From NCBI GenBank assembly GCA_016719295.1, contig JADKAF010000001.1, positions 3,658,001-3,722,000 of the forward strand: a DNA stretch of 64,000 nt, in the 5' to 3' direction. The DNA is from Planctomycetota bacterium (GTDB lineage: Bacteria > Planctomycetota > UBA1135 > JADKAF01). Positions 42,471 through 50,468 of the stretch are shown here, piece by piece. The notes under the pieces were generated by a model that saw only the letters and a list, made by a program, of their open reading frames with translations, was not told the DNA's origin and did no database searches. Positions within the stretch are counted from its first letter, which is position 1. The number at the start of each line of letters is the position of its first letter. The translations under genes and the position numbers were made by a program.

Positions 42471-42961
42471 GCGCATCGATGGAGCGCCTCGTTCCTCCGT
42501 TCACGCGCGAGACGGCGCGCGCGAAGGTGCGCCGCGCCGAGGACGCGTGGAACACCCGCGACCCGGAACGCGTGGCGCTCGCCTACAGCGAGGACAGCGT
42601 CTGGCGGAACCGCGGCGAGTTCCTGCGCGGACGCGAGGCCATTCGCCTCTTCCTGCGCTCCAAGTGGACGCGCGAGCTCGACTACCGCCTCGCGAAGGAA
42701 CTCTGGTGCTTCGACGCCGCGCGCATCGCGGTGCGCTTCCAGTACGAGTACCGCGACGCCGCCGGGCGCTGGTTCCGCGCGTACGGCAACGAGCACTGGG
42801 AGTTCGACGAGCACGGGCTCATGCGTCGCCGCGAGGCCAGCATCAACGACGTCGCGATCGAGGAGCACGAGCGTCGGTTTCGTTGGAGCGCGTTGGGGCC
42901 GCGGCCGGAGGCGGATCCGGGGTTGGAGGATCCGTGGGACTCGCCTCGCCTCCAGACGTGA
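42467..42961 (+). CDS. DUF1348 (NTF2-like) family protein
   Basis: 164 residues, start overlapping the previous stop (ATGA). Almost every family landmark is present: PPFTRETARAKVRRAEDAWNTRDPERVALAYSEDSVWRNRGEFL, KWTRELDYRLAKELWCFDAARIAVRFQYEYRD, YGNEHWEFDEHGLMRRREASINDV and FRWSALGPRPEADPGLEDP. An NTF2-fold cavity protein without an assigned reaction, commonly found beside AhpD-like, PNPOx-like and DsrE-like genes, as here. Last gene of the set. Confidence 0.92.
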   Translation: MSASMERLVPPFTRETARAKVRRAEDAWNTRDPERVALAYSEDSVWRNRGEFLRGREAIRLFLRSKWTRELDYRLAKELWCFDAARIAVRFQYEYRDAAGRWFRAYGNEHWEFDEHGLMRRREASINDVAIEEHERRFRWSALGPRPEADPGLEDPWDSPRLQT

Positions 42962-43084
42962 ACGCAGACCAAGCGCGGTTCGGCTCACCGATCCGAGCGG
43001 CCGAAAATGCGGGTCGCACTCGGGAGACGAGCGCCATCGAAGGAGAGGAGGAGCATGGCGCCGCGTCGACCGTAGGGGAACGCC

Positions 43085-44710
43085 ATGAGCTCGCTCCACC
43101 ACCCTCCGCCCGGCAAGCGCGCGCTCGGCCCGCTCCTCGTCTTCGTCGCTTGCGCCGGATCCCTCGCCCTGCCCCTCCCCGCGCAGGCCCTCTTCCACGA
43201 CCGCCCCGACGACATCGCCGCCGCTGGTCCGAGCGCGGGCCAATCGATGTCGCCGGCGACTTGGTGGAAGTGGAACAGCCGCGCGTTCCTCCCCCCTCTC
43301 GAGCTCCGCACCCTCGACGAAGGCGCTGCGCGGAAGGCCCTCGCGACAGCGATGCGCGAGCTCGAGCACGAGCACGCGCAGGTTCGTGCCGCCGCGGCAC
43401 GCGCCGTCGGACGCGCGTCCCGCAGGCTCACAGCTCCCGAGGTCGTGCCGCTGCTGCAACGCGCGTTGGACGACGCGAGCGAGCGCGTGCGCTTCGATGC
43501 GGTGCTGGCCCTCGGCTGGAACGGCAGCCGCACCGCACAGGAGCTCTTGCTACAAGTCATCGTGAGGGACGCGCGGCGCGATGCTCTTCCGCTGCGCGCG
43601 TGGGCGATCCTCGCCCTCGCCCTCGGCGAGAGCGGCGCGAGCACGGCGAATGTCGATACCGGCCTCGAGGCGTGGCAGGCTCGCTCCTCGACCTTGCCGC
43701 AGGAGCTCGTGCTCGCCTTGGAGCTACGATCGCGACTCGCGGCGTCGCCATCGACTGACGATCACTTCGCAGCTCCGGCGGCGATCCCCGCCCCCGCTCC
43801 GAGCTGGGCGATCGAACGCGGGATCGAATGCTCACCCGAGCTGCGGCTCGAGACCATCGAAGCTGCGCTGCGAAGCAGCGACCTGCACACGCGGCGCTCG
43901 GCGGCGCTCGAGCTCGGCGAGCTCGAGTCGTCCGCAGCGGCGGAGCTACTCCGCGATACGCTGCGCCGCGAGCGCGAGCATCTGACGCGCGCGTTCCTCT
44001 ACCTCTCGCTCGGTCGGCGCGGCGACTCCGCGTTCCGCAACGTGCTTGAGCGCGCGTGGCGCGAAGAGAGCACCTCGCTGCGTCCCTGGTGCGCGCTCGC
44101 GCTCGGGCTGCATGCGCGCCGCACCGAGGACGCGGAGCTGCGCGAGCAATTGCTCCACGCCTGCGAGAACGAGCGCAACCAAGAGCTATTCTGCGCGACC
44201 TTGCTCGCGTGCGGCATCGCCGGGGAGCGGCGCGCCGAAGACCTTGCTATCGAAACCGTCGAAAGCGCGCGCACTCCCGCCAAGCGCGTCGCCGCGGCAC
44301 GCACGCTCTCGTTGATCGGCGGAGCGAACGCGCGCGTTCCCCTGCGCGAAGCGATCTCTCGCGAGAGCTGCCCCACGACCCGCGCCGTCCTCGCCGAGGC
44401 GCTCGGCCGCCTCGCCACCGCGAGCGACGCCGCGTTCCTCCTCGACTATCTGCTCGCGCACACCGAGGAGGCTCACCGGAAGACGATCGCGCGCTCGATC
44501 GCCCGCCTCGGCGCACCCGTGCTCCCGCCGCTCGAGGCCGCGCTCGCGAGAGCCGACCTCGGTCCCGAGGCGCGCGCCTCGCTCCTCGATGCCCTCGGCT
44601 GGCTCGGCGCGGGCGGGGAGGCCGCGGCACCGCTCGCGCGCATCCTCGTCGGTTCCAACTACATGGCCTATCCGGAGTGGCTGCAGCGAGCGCTGACCCG
44701 CTTGCTCTGA
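43085..44710 (+). CDS. Exported HEAT-repeat protein
   Basis: 541 residues; signal peptide or anchor within ALGPLLVFVACAGSLALPLPAQA. The remainder is alpha-helical with about 10-12 HEAT/PBS-lyase-like repeats of ~31 residues, e.g. HAQVRAAAARAVGRASRRL, SERVRFDAVLALGWNGS, DLHTRRSAALELGELESSAAAELLRDTL, AKRVAAARTLSLIGGANARVPL, CPTTRAVLAEALGRLATASDAAFLLDYL and AHRKTIARSIARLGAPVLPPLEAAL. Likely a periplasmic scaffold for protein-protein contacts. Third positions remain GC-rich. It stands alone between the DUF1348 and PurM-like genes. Confidence 0.82.
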   Translation: MSSLHHPPPGKRALGPLLVFVACAGSLALPLPAQALFHDRPDDIAAAGPSAGQSMSPATWWKWNSRAFLPPLELRTLDEGAARKALATAMRELEHEHAQVRAAAARAVGRASRRLTAPEVVPLLQRALDDASERVRFDAVLALGWNGSRTAQELLLQVIVRDARRDALPLRAWAILALALGESGASTANVDTGLEAWQARSSTLPQELVLALELRSRLAASPSTDDHFAAPAAIPAPAPSWAIERGIECSPELRLETIEAALRSSDLHTRRSAALELGELESSAAAELLRDTLRREREHLTRAFLYLSLGRRGDSAFRNVLERAWREESTSLRPWCALALGLHARRTEDAELREQLLHACENERNQELFCATLLACGIAGERRAEDLAIETVESARTPAKRVAAARTLSLIGGANARVPLREAISRESCPTTRAVLAEALGRLATASDAAFLLDYLLAHTEEAHRKTIARSIARLGAPVLPPLEAALARADLGPEARASLLDALGWLGAGGEAAAPLARILVGSNYMAYPEWLQRALTRLL

Positions 44711-44807
44711 ACCGGACAAGGAGCGTGCGCCGAAGACGCCGCGCGCGACCGCGACCCGAGATCCAACCTCTGGCATTCCCGCCGCCGAGCGCCCATCCTG
44801 GTCGCGC

Positions 44808-45911
44808 ATGACGAAGCTCGACTACAAGCAGGCCGGCGTCGACTACGCGAAGATCGACCCGTTGAAGATCCTGGCCCAGCGCGCCGCCGCTTCGACCGCG
44901 GGGAACCTCGCGCGCCATGGCCTGGCGGAGATCCCGAGCTCGCGCGGTGAGTCGGCGTACGTCGTCGACTGCGGCGAGTTCCTGATCGCGTCGATCACCG
45001 AGTGCCTAGGCACGAAGGCGCTCGTCGCCGATGCGATGCGCGCGATCACCGGCCGCAGCTACTACGACCTGCTGGCGCAGGACACGCTGGCGATGGCGGT
45101 GAACGACATCATCACCGTCGGCGCCACGCCGATCTCCGTCCACGCTTACTGGGCCGCGGGCGGCAGCGAGTGGTTCCACGACGAGCAGCGCGCGGCCGAT
45201 CTCGTGAACGGCTGGAAGCGAGCCTGCGACGCGTGCGGGGTGAGCTGGGGCGGCGGCGAGACGCCCGCGCTCGCCGGCGTCGTCGCCGAGGGGCGCATCG
45301 ACCTCGCGGCCTCCTGCGTCGGCCTCGTGCGCCCGCGCACGCGACTGACACTCGGCGAGCGCCTCGCCCCCGGGGACGCGATCGTGCTGCTCGCCTCCTC
45401 GGGCATCCACGCGAACGGCGTCTCGCTCGCGAGGAAGCTCGCCGAACGACTGCCGCAGGGCTACGCCACGAAGCTCCCGAGCGGCGCGCTCTACGGCGAG
45501 GCGCTGCTCGCTCCCACCGTGCTCTACTCGCCGGTCACCGAAGCGCTCGCCGCCGCCGGTATCGTCCCGCGCTACAGCGCGAACATCACCGGACACGGCT
45601 GGCGGAAGCTGATGCGCCATCCGAGCGCGTTCACCTATCGCATCCACACCTTGCCCGAGGTCCCCGAGGTGCTGCGCTTCCTGCAAGAGCAGACCGGCAG
45701 CGAGGCGCGCGAGGCCTACGGCAACTTGAACATGGGCGCGGGCTTCGCCCTCTTCGTGGCGCCGGAAGAAGCCGAGCGCACGGCCGCGATCGCCGCGGCG
45801 CACGGCGTTCGCGCCTACGTCGCCGGCCGCGTCGAGGCCGGGCCGAAGCAGGTGCTGCTCGAAGCGCTCGGGCTCGCCTTCGGGGGCGAGGAGCTGCACT
45901 TGAGGGGCTGA
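44808..45911 (+). CDS. PurM-like (AIR synthase family) protein
   Basis: 367 residues with the PurM two-domain layout. It opens with YKQAGVDYAKIDPLKILAQRAA (as in PurM, KDAGVDI), has AVNDIITVGATPISVHAYWAAGG (substrate/Mg2+ strand MxVNDxxxxGAxP), CGVSWGGGETPALAGVV (GGETA-like loop), SSGIHANGVSLARKL and ITGHGWRKLMRHP (C-terminal ITGGG-like). The usual nucleotide loop TDGVGTK reads ITECLGTK, so the canonical Asp is Glu. It could be a divergent phosphoribosylformylglycinamidine cyclo-ligase or a paralogue with another ATP-dependent role. No other purine gene is nearby. Confidence 0.8.
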   Translation: MTKLDYKQAGVDYAKIDPLKILAQRAAASTAGNLARHGLAEIPSSRGESAYVVDCGEFLIASITECLGTKALVADAMRAITGRSYYDLLAQDTLAMAVNDIITVGATPISVHAYWAAGGSEWFHDEQRAADLVNGWKRACDACGVSWGGGETPALAGVVAEGRIDLAASCVGLVRPRTRLTLGERLAPGDAIVLLASSGIHANGVSLARKLAERLPQGYATKLPSGALYGEALLAPTVLYSPVTEALAAAGIVPRYSANITGHGWRKLMRHPSAFTYRIHTLPEVPEVLRFLQEQTGSEAREAYGNLNMGAGFALFVAPEEAERTAAIAAAHGVRAYVAGRVEAGPKQVLLEALGLAFGGEELHLRG

Positions 45912-45957
45912 TCGGGACCGCGTGTGACGTTTCGCCGCCGACCATCCTCAGGTCGGT

Positions 45958-47016
45958 ATGGAACGCACGTCCGAGACCACCGCACGAAGCTCCCACCTGC
46001 GCCGGATCGCGCTCGCCGCGATCGCGCCCCTGGCCGCCGCGTGCACGGAGCCGCGCGCGGAGCGCCCCGCACCTCCGTTCAGGGCGCCCGCGCGGCTCGT
46101 GGACACGGGGCTCTACGCCGACTTCGCCGCGCGGCGGATCGCCGACGGCGTGCATCCTTATGCGCCGCAGTATCCGCTGTGGAGCGACGGGGCATCGAAG
46201 GAGCGCTGGATCGCGCTGCCCGCGGGCACGGCGATCGACGGCGCGGATCCCGATCACTGGGTCTTCCCGATCGGCACGAAGCTGTGGAAGGAGTTCCGCT
46301 TCGCGCGCGCGGTCGAGACGCGGTACATGGAGCGCGGCCCCGACGGCGCTTGGCTCTACGCGACCTATCGCTGGAGCGAGGATGGCAGCGACGCCGTGCT
46401 CGCGCCCGAGCACGGGGTGCGCGGCGTGTGCGAGACGAGCGAGACGAAGCGCCACGATCTGCCTGCGATCGCCGATTGCCGCGCGTGCCATGAGGGCACG
46501 CGGACGCCGGTGCTCGGCTTCTCGGCGCTGCAGCTCGCGCCCGAGCGCGATCCGCTGGCACCGCACGCCGAAGCGCGCGAAGACGGCGACCTCGACTTGC
46601 CCCTGCTGATCGAGCGCGGGCTCCTGCGCGGCTTCAACGCCGAGCGCGCGCCGCGCGTCGCCGGGCGTAGCGCGCGCGAGCGCGCGGCGCTGGGCTATCT
46701 CCACGGCAACTGCGCGAGCTGCCACAACGAGAGCGGACCGCTGCAGCGCTTGGGGATGCGCCTCGATCATCCCTTGGCCTGCGCGACTCCTCCGGCGCTC
46801 GCCACGAGCCTCGGCGTCGCCAGCGCGTTCCAACGCCCCGGCATCACGCAGCGCATCGCGCCCGGCGAGCCCGATCGCTCGGTTCTGCTCCAGCGCCTGG
46901 CGGCGAGCGATGCGCTCGCGCAGATGCCGCCCTTCGGACGCCACCTCGTCGATCGCGAAGCGGCACAGCTCCTTCGCGAGTGGATCGAACACGACCTCTC
47001 ATCACGGAGACCATGA
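45958..47016 (+). CDS. Diheme c-type cytochrome lipoprotein (SO2930-like)
   Basis: 352 residues; lipoprotein signal IALAAIAPLAAACT (lipobox AAAC). The N-terminal half follows the SO2930-family pattern: YPLWSDGASKERWIALPAGTAIDGADPDHWVFPIGTKLWKEFRF ... ETRYMERGPDGAWLYATYRWSEDGSDAVL. Heme site 1 is CRACH near 175 and heme site 2 CASCH near 252. Candidate distal Met residues lie in LGMRLDHP and AQMPPFGRH. A periplasmic electron-transfer protein anchored to the membrane. Its stop overlaps the start of the next cytochrome gene by ATGA, so the two are made together. Confidence 0.9.
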   Translation: MERTSETTARSSHLRRIALAAIAPLAAACTEPRAERPAPPFRAPARLVDTGLYADFAARRIADGVHPYAPQYPLWSDGASKERWIALPAGTAIDGADPDHWVFPIGTKLWKEFRFARAVETRYMERGPDGAWLYATYRWSEDGSDAVLAPEHGVRGVCETSETKRHDLPAIADCRACHEGTRTPVLGFSALQLAPERDPLAPHAEAREDGDLDLPLLIERGLLRGFNAERAPRVAGRSARERAALGYLHGNCASCHNESGPLQRLGMRLDHPLACATPPALATSLGVASAFQRPGITQRIAPGEPDRSVLLQRLAASDALAQMPPFGRHLVDREAAQLLREWIEHDLSSRRP

Positions 47017-47588
47017 TCATGCGCACCACCGCTCTGCTCCTCGTCGCCTCTCTCGCGTCGGCCTTGCTCGCCGGCACCGCGGTTCGCACGCTCGCCTCGA
47101 GCAGTGCAAGCAGCCCGATGCCTTCGCCCGTCGAGCGCGGCAAGTACCTCGTCGCGTCCATGGCCTGCAACGACTGCCACACGCCGTGGACGATGGGGCC
47201 GCAAGGCCCGATGCCCGATATGACCCGCGAGCTCTCCGGTCATCCCGCGGGCCTTTCACTCGCGACCCCGCCGGTGGCGAACGCCGATTGGCCGACCTCG
47301 GCCTCCGCCACGATGACGGCGTGGTCCGGCCCGTGGGGCACGAGCTTCACCGCGAACCTCACCCCCGATCGCGAGACCGGCCTCGGTAGCTGGACCACCG
47401 AGGAGTTCCTCGCCGCGATGCGCACCGGGCGCCATCAGGGCCGCGGTCGAGCGATCCTCCCGCCGATGCCCTGGACGATGATCCGCAACCTCGACGACCA
47501 GGACCTCGGCGCCATCTTCGCCTATCTGCAGTCCATCCCCTCGATCTCGAACCGCGTGCCCGAGCCTCTCCCTCCCTCTGCACAGTGA
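47013..47588 (+). CDS. Monoheme c-type cytochrome
   Basis: 191 residues from ATG 47013 (overlap with the diheme gene; ATG 47019 is an alternative). Signal peptide MRTTALLLVASLASALLAGTAV. Heme site CNDCH near residue 52 in YLVASMACNDCHTPWTMGPQGP, then FTANLTPDRETGLGSWTTEEFLAAMRTGRHQGRGRAILPPMPW with Met as likely distal ligand, and DDQDLGAIFAYLQSIP, as in class I cytochromes of dehydrogenase electron chains. Periplasmic electron carrier, partner of the diheme lipoprotein. Confidence 0.9.
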   Translation: MIMRTTALLLVASLASALLAGTAVRTLASSSASSPMPSPVERGKYLVASMACNDCHTPWTMGPQGPMPDMTRELSGHPAGLSLATPPVANADWPTSASATMTAWSGPWGTSFTANLTPDRETGLGSWTTEEFLAAMRTGRHQGRGRAILPPMPWTMIRNLDDQDLGAIFAYLQSIPSISNRVPEPLPPSAQ

Positions 47589-47603
47589 AGGTTCCAGGTA
47601 CCT
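47586..47603. repeat. Short palindrome AAGGTTCCAGGTACCT
   Basis: Imperfect inverted repeat directly after the cytochrome stop; related in plan to the motif at 20281-20300. Probably another small intergenic repeat family. Confidence 0.4.
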
Positions 47604-47627
47604 CTACGGTGCAGTAGAACGGGGGAC

Positions 47628-48188
47628 ATGCGCACCGCTGTCCCGCTCGAGCTCGCCTACCGGCTGCTGAACCACGGCCCGACGACGCTGATCTCCACCG
47701 CCCATGGAGATCGGCGCAACGTGATGGCCGCGGCTTGGGTGATGCCGCTCGACTTCGATCCGCCGAAGCTCGCCGCGGTGATCGCAGCGGATACCTACAC
47801 GCGCGAGCTGCTCTCGGCCTCCGGCGAGTGCGTCGTGATGGCGCCGACGAGCGAGCAGCTCGAGCTCAGCTACGCGGTGGGCTCGTGCTGCGGACGCGAG
47901 ATCGACAAGTTCGCGCGCTACGCGATCGCGACGGAGCCCGCGAGCATCGTGCGCGCGCCTCTCGTGCGGGGCTGCGCCGCGTGGCTCGAATGCCGTGTGC
48001 TGCCCGAGCCCGCGCTCGCAGAGCGCTACGACCTCTTCGTGCTCGAGGTGCTCGCGGCGTTCGCGGAGGATCGCTTGTGGAGCGGCAAGGAGTGGCGCTT
48101 CGAGGCGAGCGGACCGCGCACGATCCATCACTCGAAGGGCGGGGTCTTCTTCGCGACCGGAGAGCGCCTCGCGGTGCCGCGTTCCTGA
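47628..48188 (+). CDS. Flavin reductase-like (FMN-binding) domain protein
   Basis: 186 residues; GGGGA lies just before ATG. Split-barrel flavin reductase-like fold: LLNHGPTTLISTAHGDRRNVMAAAWVMPLDFDPPKLAAVIAADTYTRELLSASGECVVMAP, the FMN-binding strand/loop pattern, then CGREIDKFARYAIATEPA, VRGCAAWLECRVLPEPALAERYDLFVLEVLAAFAEDRLW and HHSKGGVFFATGERL. Likely a cytosolic NAD(P)H-FMN reductase or FMN-binding protein. Partner oxygenase not seen. Ends 18 nt from the convergent thioesterase gene. Confidence 0.87.
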   Translation: MRTAVPLELAYRLLNHGPTTLISTAHGDRRNVMAAAWVMPLDFDPPKLAAVIAADTYTRELLSASGECVVMAPTSEQLELSYAVGSCCGREIDKFARYAIATEPASIVRAPLVRGCAAWLECRVLPEPALAERYDLFVLEVLAAFAEDRLWSGKEWRFEASGPRTIHHSKGGVFFATGERLAVPRS

Positions 48189-48206
48189 GTGCGCCTCGCG
48201 AGCCGC

Positions 48207-50468
48207 TCACGAGCCCTCGGACACGCGGCCGGAGAGGCCCCGATTCCCATCCTCCGAGCATGGCTGGGCATCCGCCGATCGCGCGGCGCAGAGCTCGAGA
48301 TTGCGACGGCTCCATGCGTGATCCGGATCGAGCAGGAGAACGCGCCGGAAGTAGCACTCGGCCAGCTCGGGCTGGCCCACCGCGAGTAGGCACTCGCCCA
48401 TCTCGAAGAGCGCCTGCACATTCTCGGGGTCCGCCTCGAGCACCTGGTGATAGCACCTCAGCGCATCCTCATGGGATCCCTCCCGCGCGAGCTCATCGCC
48501 CAGATTCTTGCGCGCCCAGAGATGCCCCGGGACGAGGACGAGGACGCGCTCGAAGCAGGCCCGCGCCTCGGGGAAGCGGCCTGCTTCGCGCAGCATCTCC
48601 CCTCTGCAGAAGTGCAGATGGGGCTCTTCGGGATCGAGCTCGAGCGCGCGCTCCAGCGCCGGCAGGGCCTCCTCGCGACGATGGCTCGCTCGCAGCGCCT
48701 CGGCGAGTCGTCGATGCGGCCATGGACCGGAGAGACCGAGGTCGATCGACCTTCGAAAGCCCTCCACCGCCTCGTCGAGGCGGCGCTCCTCGAGCGCGAG
48801 ATCGGCGAGCAGATAATGCAGGTGCGGGTTGTCGGGCTCGAGCTCGAGTCCGCGTCGCGCAGCCGCGCCAGCGCGCAGGGGATCGCGAGCTGCCCGCGCG
48901 GAGCGGGCGAGGTCGCAGTGGAGATCGATGCTCTCGGGGTCGCACGACAACGCCCGCTGGAAGGCGTCGACGGCCCCTGGATGATCGCCGGAGCTCTCGA
49001 GCGCCAGGCCGAGCTCTCGATAGATCGACGGCGATGCCGCCCCTGAGATCAACAGGGCCTGCCGATAGCGGCTCGCAGCGTCCGTCACCAGGCCGAGCCG
49101 CGCCAGCGCTCGCCCGACTCGCAAGTGCGTCGAAGGATCCTCGGGGGACTGCGCCAGAGCGCGCTCGTACACCTCGACGGCCTCGTAGCTGCGCTCTTCT
49201 TCCATGAGCGCGTCCCCCAGGCGCGTGTAGAGCTCACCGGGCAGCGACGCTCGCAGCGCAATGGCCTGCTGGTAGCACCGGATCGCCGACTTCAAGTCGC
49301 CTCGCTCGAAGTGCTCCTGTCCACTCGCCACGAGCGCCTCCGCCGTCGGCCGGATCTCCGCCGGGACGGAAGGAACGACGTCGACGATCTGCTTCAAGGT
49401 CTGCGATCCACGATCGACGAACCAGGTGAGGCCCTCTTCGACCAGATCGATCTCCAGCACGTGCTGCCCGGCCTCTCGAGGGCCGGTGATCGACAAGCGG
49501 AGGCTCTGCGAAGCGCCGGGAGGGAGGGGCCGGGGAAGCTCGACGCGCCCGTCGATCCAGCACTGCACCTGGCCCGTCGACGTCGTCCAGCGATTGGCCA
49601 GCGTGATTCCGCTGCGCTCTGTGGGCTCCCAGGACACGGACCCGAGATTGGTGATCCGCACTTCGAGCTCGCAGCTCTCCCCGGAGCTCATCTGCCTCGG
49701 CAGCGAGCTCTGGAAGCGCGCGCGAAAGGCTTCGAGTGGCAGCACGAGCTCGCGCGGATCTCGCCGCGGCGGCGAGCAAGGCGGCTCCATTGGCGTGATG
49801 TCCATCGCCGTACGGACCGTGTCGATCAACGCGCCCACATGCGGCTCCCGGAAGCTGGCTCCATAGCCTCCGGACACGATCTCGATCGGCTTGGCATTGG
49901 GACACAGGCGCAGCCAAGCGCGCTGCGGGTGCTGGTAGTAGCGGTAGGGATTGTTCTGGCCGAGGTGCGAGAAGAGCGGGAGAACGCGACCGGCATAGGG
50001 CTCGGGGCCATAGGAGTCGAGCAGCACGCAGAGGGCGACGTCACGGCCCCGACCGAGGAGGAGGCGCGCGATCTCGAAGGTGATCAAGCAACCCTGGCAG
50101 TTGCCGCCGAGGAACAGCGATCCCCGCGCCGCGACCGCCTCGATCTCCGCAGCATAGAGCGCAGCCAGAGCGCGAATGTTCTCCTCGGCGTACGGCAAGA
50201 CGAGATGTCCGGAGCGCATGCCGTACACGGGCTGCTGCGGACCGAGGTACTTGCCGAGCTGCGCGAACTCGCGAAACCCCTGCAAGCACCAGAAGAGCGG
50301 CGGACGGCGGCCCGCGGTGTTCTGCCCGACGATCAGGGAGGTGGGCGAGATGCGCTGCCCCCGCCAGCCCGCGGTGTACGCGAAGAGCTGACGATGGAAG
50401 CTCGGAGCGAGGATCGGAGGCTCCGGCGAGGCCGCGAAGGTCCGCGCGAAGTGCGGTTCCCAGGTCAT
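48207..50468 (-). CDS. Thioesterase (Cys nucleophile) - Ig-like - TPR protein
   Basis: 753 residues; ATG 50468 overlaps the NRPS stop (ATGA). Residues ~45-235 are a type I thioesterase-like alpha/beta hydrolase: LFWCLQGFREFAQLGKYLGPQQPVYGMRSG, nucleophile loop GGNCQGC with Cys124 where Ser is usual, Asp151 in LLDSYGP and His210 in REPHVGAL. Residues ~245-350 form an Ig-like beta domain (CELEVRITNLGSVSWEPTERSGITLANRW). Residues ~360-735 are about ten TPRs ending in a truncated unit. In the operon it should release or transfer the NRPS product from its carrier, while the TPR array may recruit partners. The combination is unusual. Confidence 0.83.
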   Translation of the reverse strand: MTWEPHFARTFAASPEPPILAPSFHRQLFAYTAGWRGQRISPTSLIVGQNTAGRRPPLFWCLQGFREFAQLGKYLGPQQPVYGMRSGHLVLPYAEENIRALAALYAAEIEAVAARGSLFLGGNCQGCLITFEIARLLLGRGRDVALCVLLDSYGPEPYAGRVLPLFSHLGQNNPYRYYQHPQRAWLRLCPNAKPIEIVSGGYGASFREPHVGALIDTVRTAMDITPMEPPCSPPRRDPRELVLPLEAFRARFQSSLPRQMSSGESCELEVRITNLGSVSWEPTERSGITLANRWTTSTGQVQCWIDGRVELPRPLPPGASQSLRLSITGPREAGQHVLEIDLVEEGLTWFVDRGSQTLKQIVDVVPSVPAEIRPTAEALVASGQEHFERGDLKSAIRCYQQAIALRASLPGELYTRLGDALMEEERSYEAVEVYERALAQSPEDPSTHLRVGRALARLGLVTDAASRYRQALLISGAASPSIYRELGLALESSGDHPGAVDAFQRALSCDPESIDLHCDLARSARAARDPLRAGAAARRGLELEPDNPHLHYLLADLALEERRLDEAVEGFRRSIDLGLSGPWPHRRLAEALRASHRREEALPALERALELDPEEPHLHFCRGEMLREAGRFPEARACFERVLVLVPGHLWARKNLGDELAREGSHEDALRCYHQVLEADPENVQALFEMGECLLAVGQPELAECYFRRVLLLDPDHAWSRRNLELCAARSADAQPCSEDGNRGLSGRVSEGS

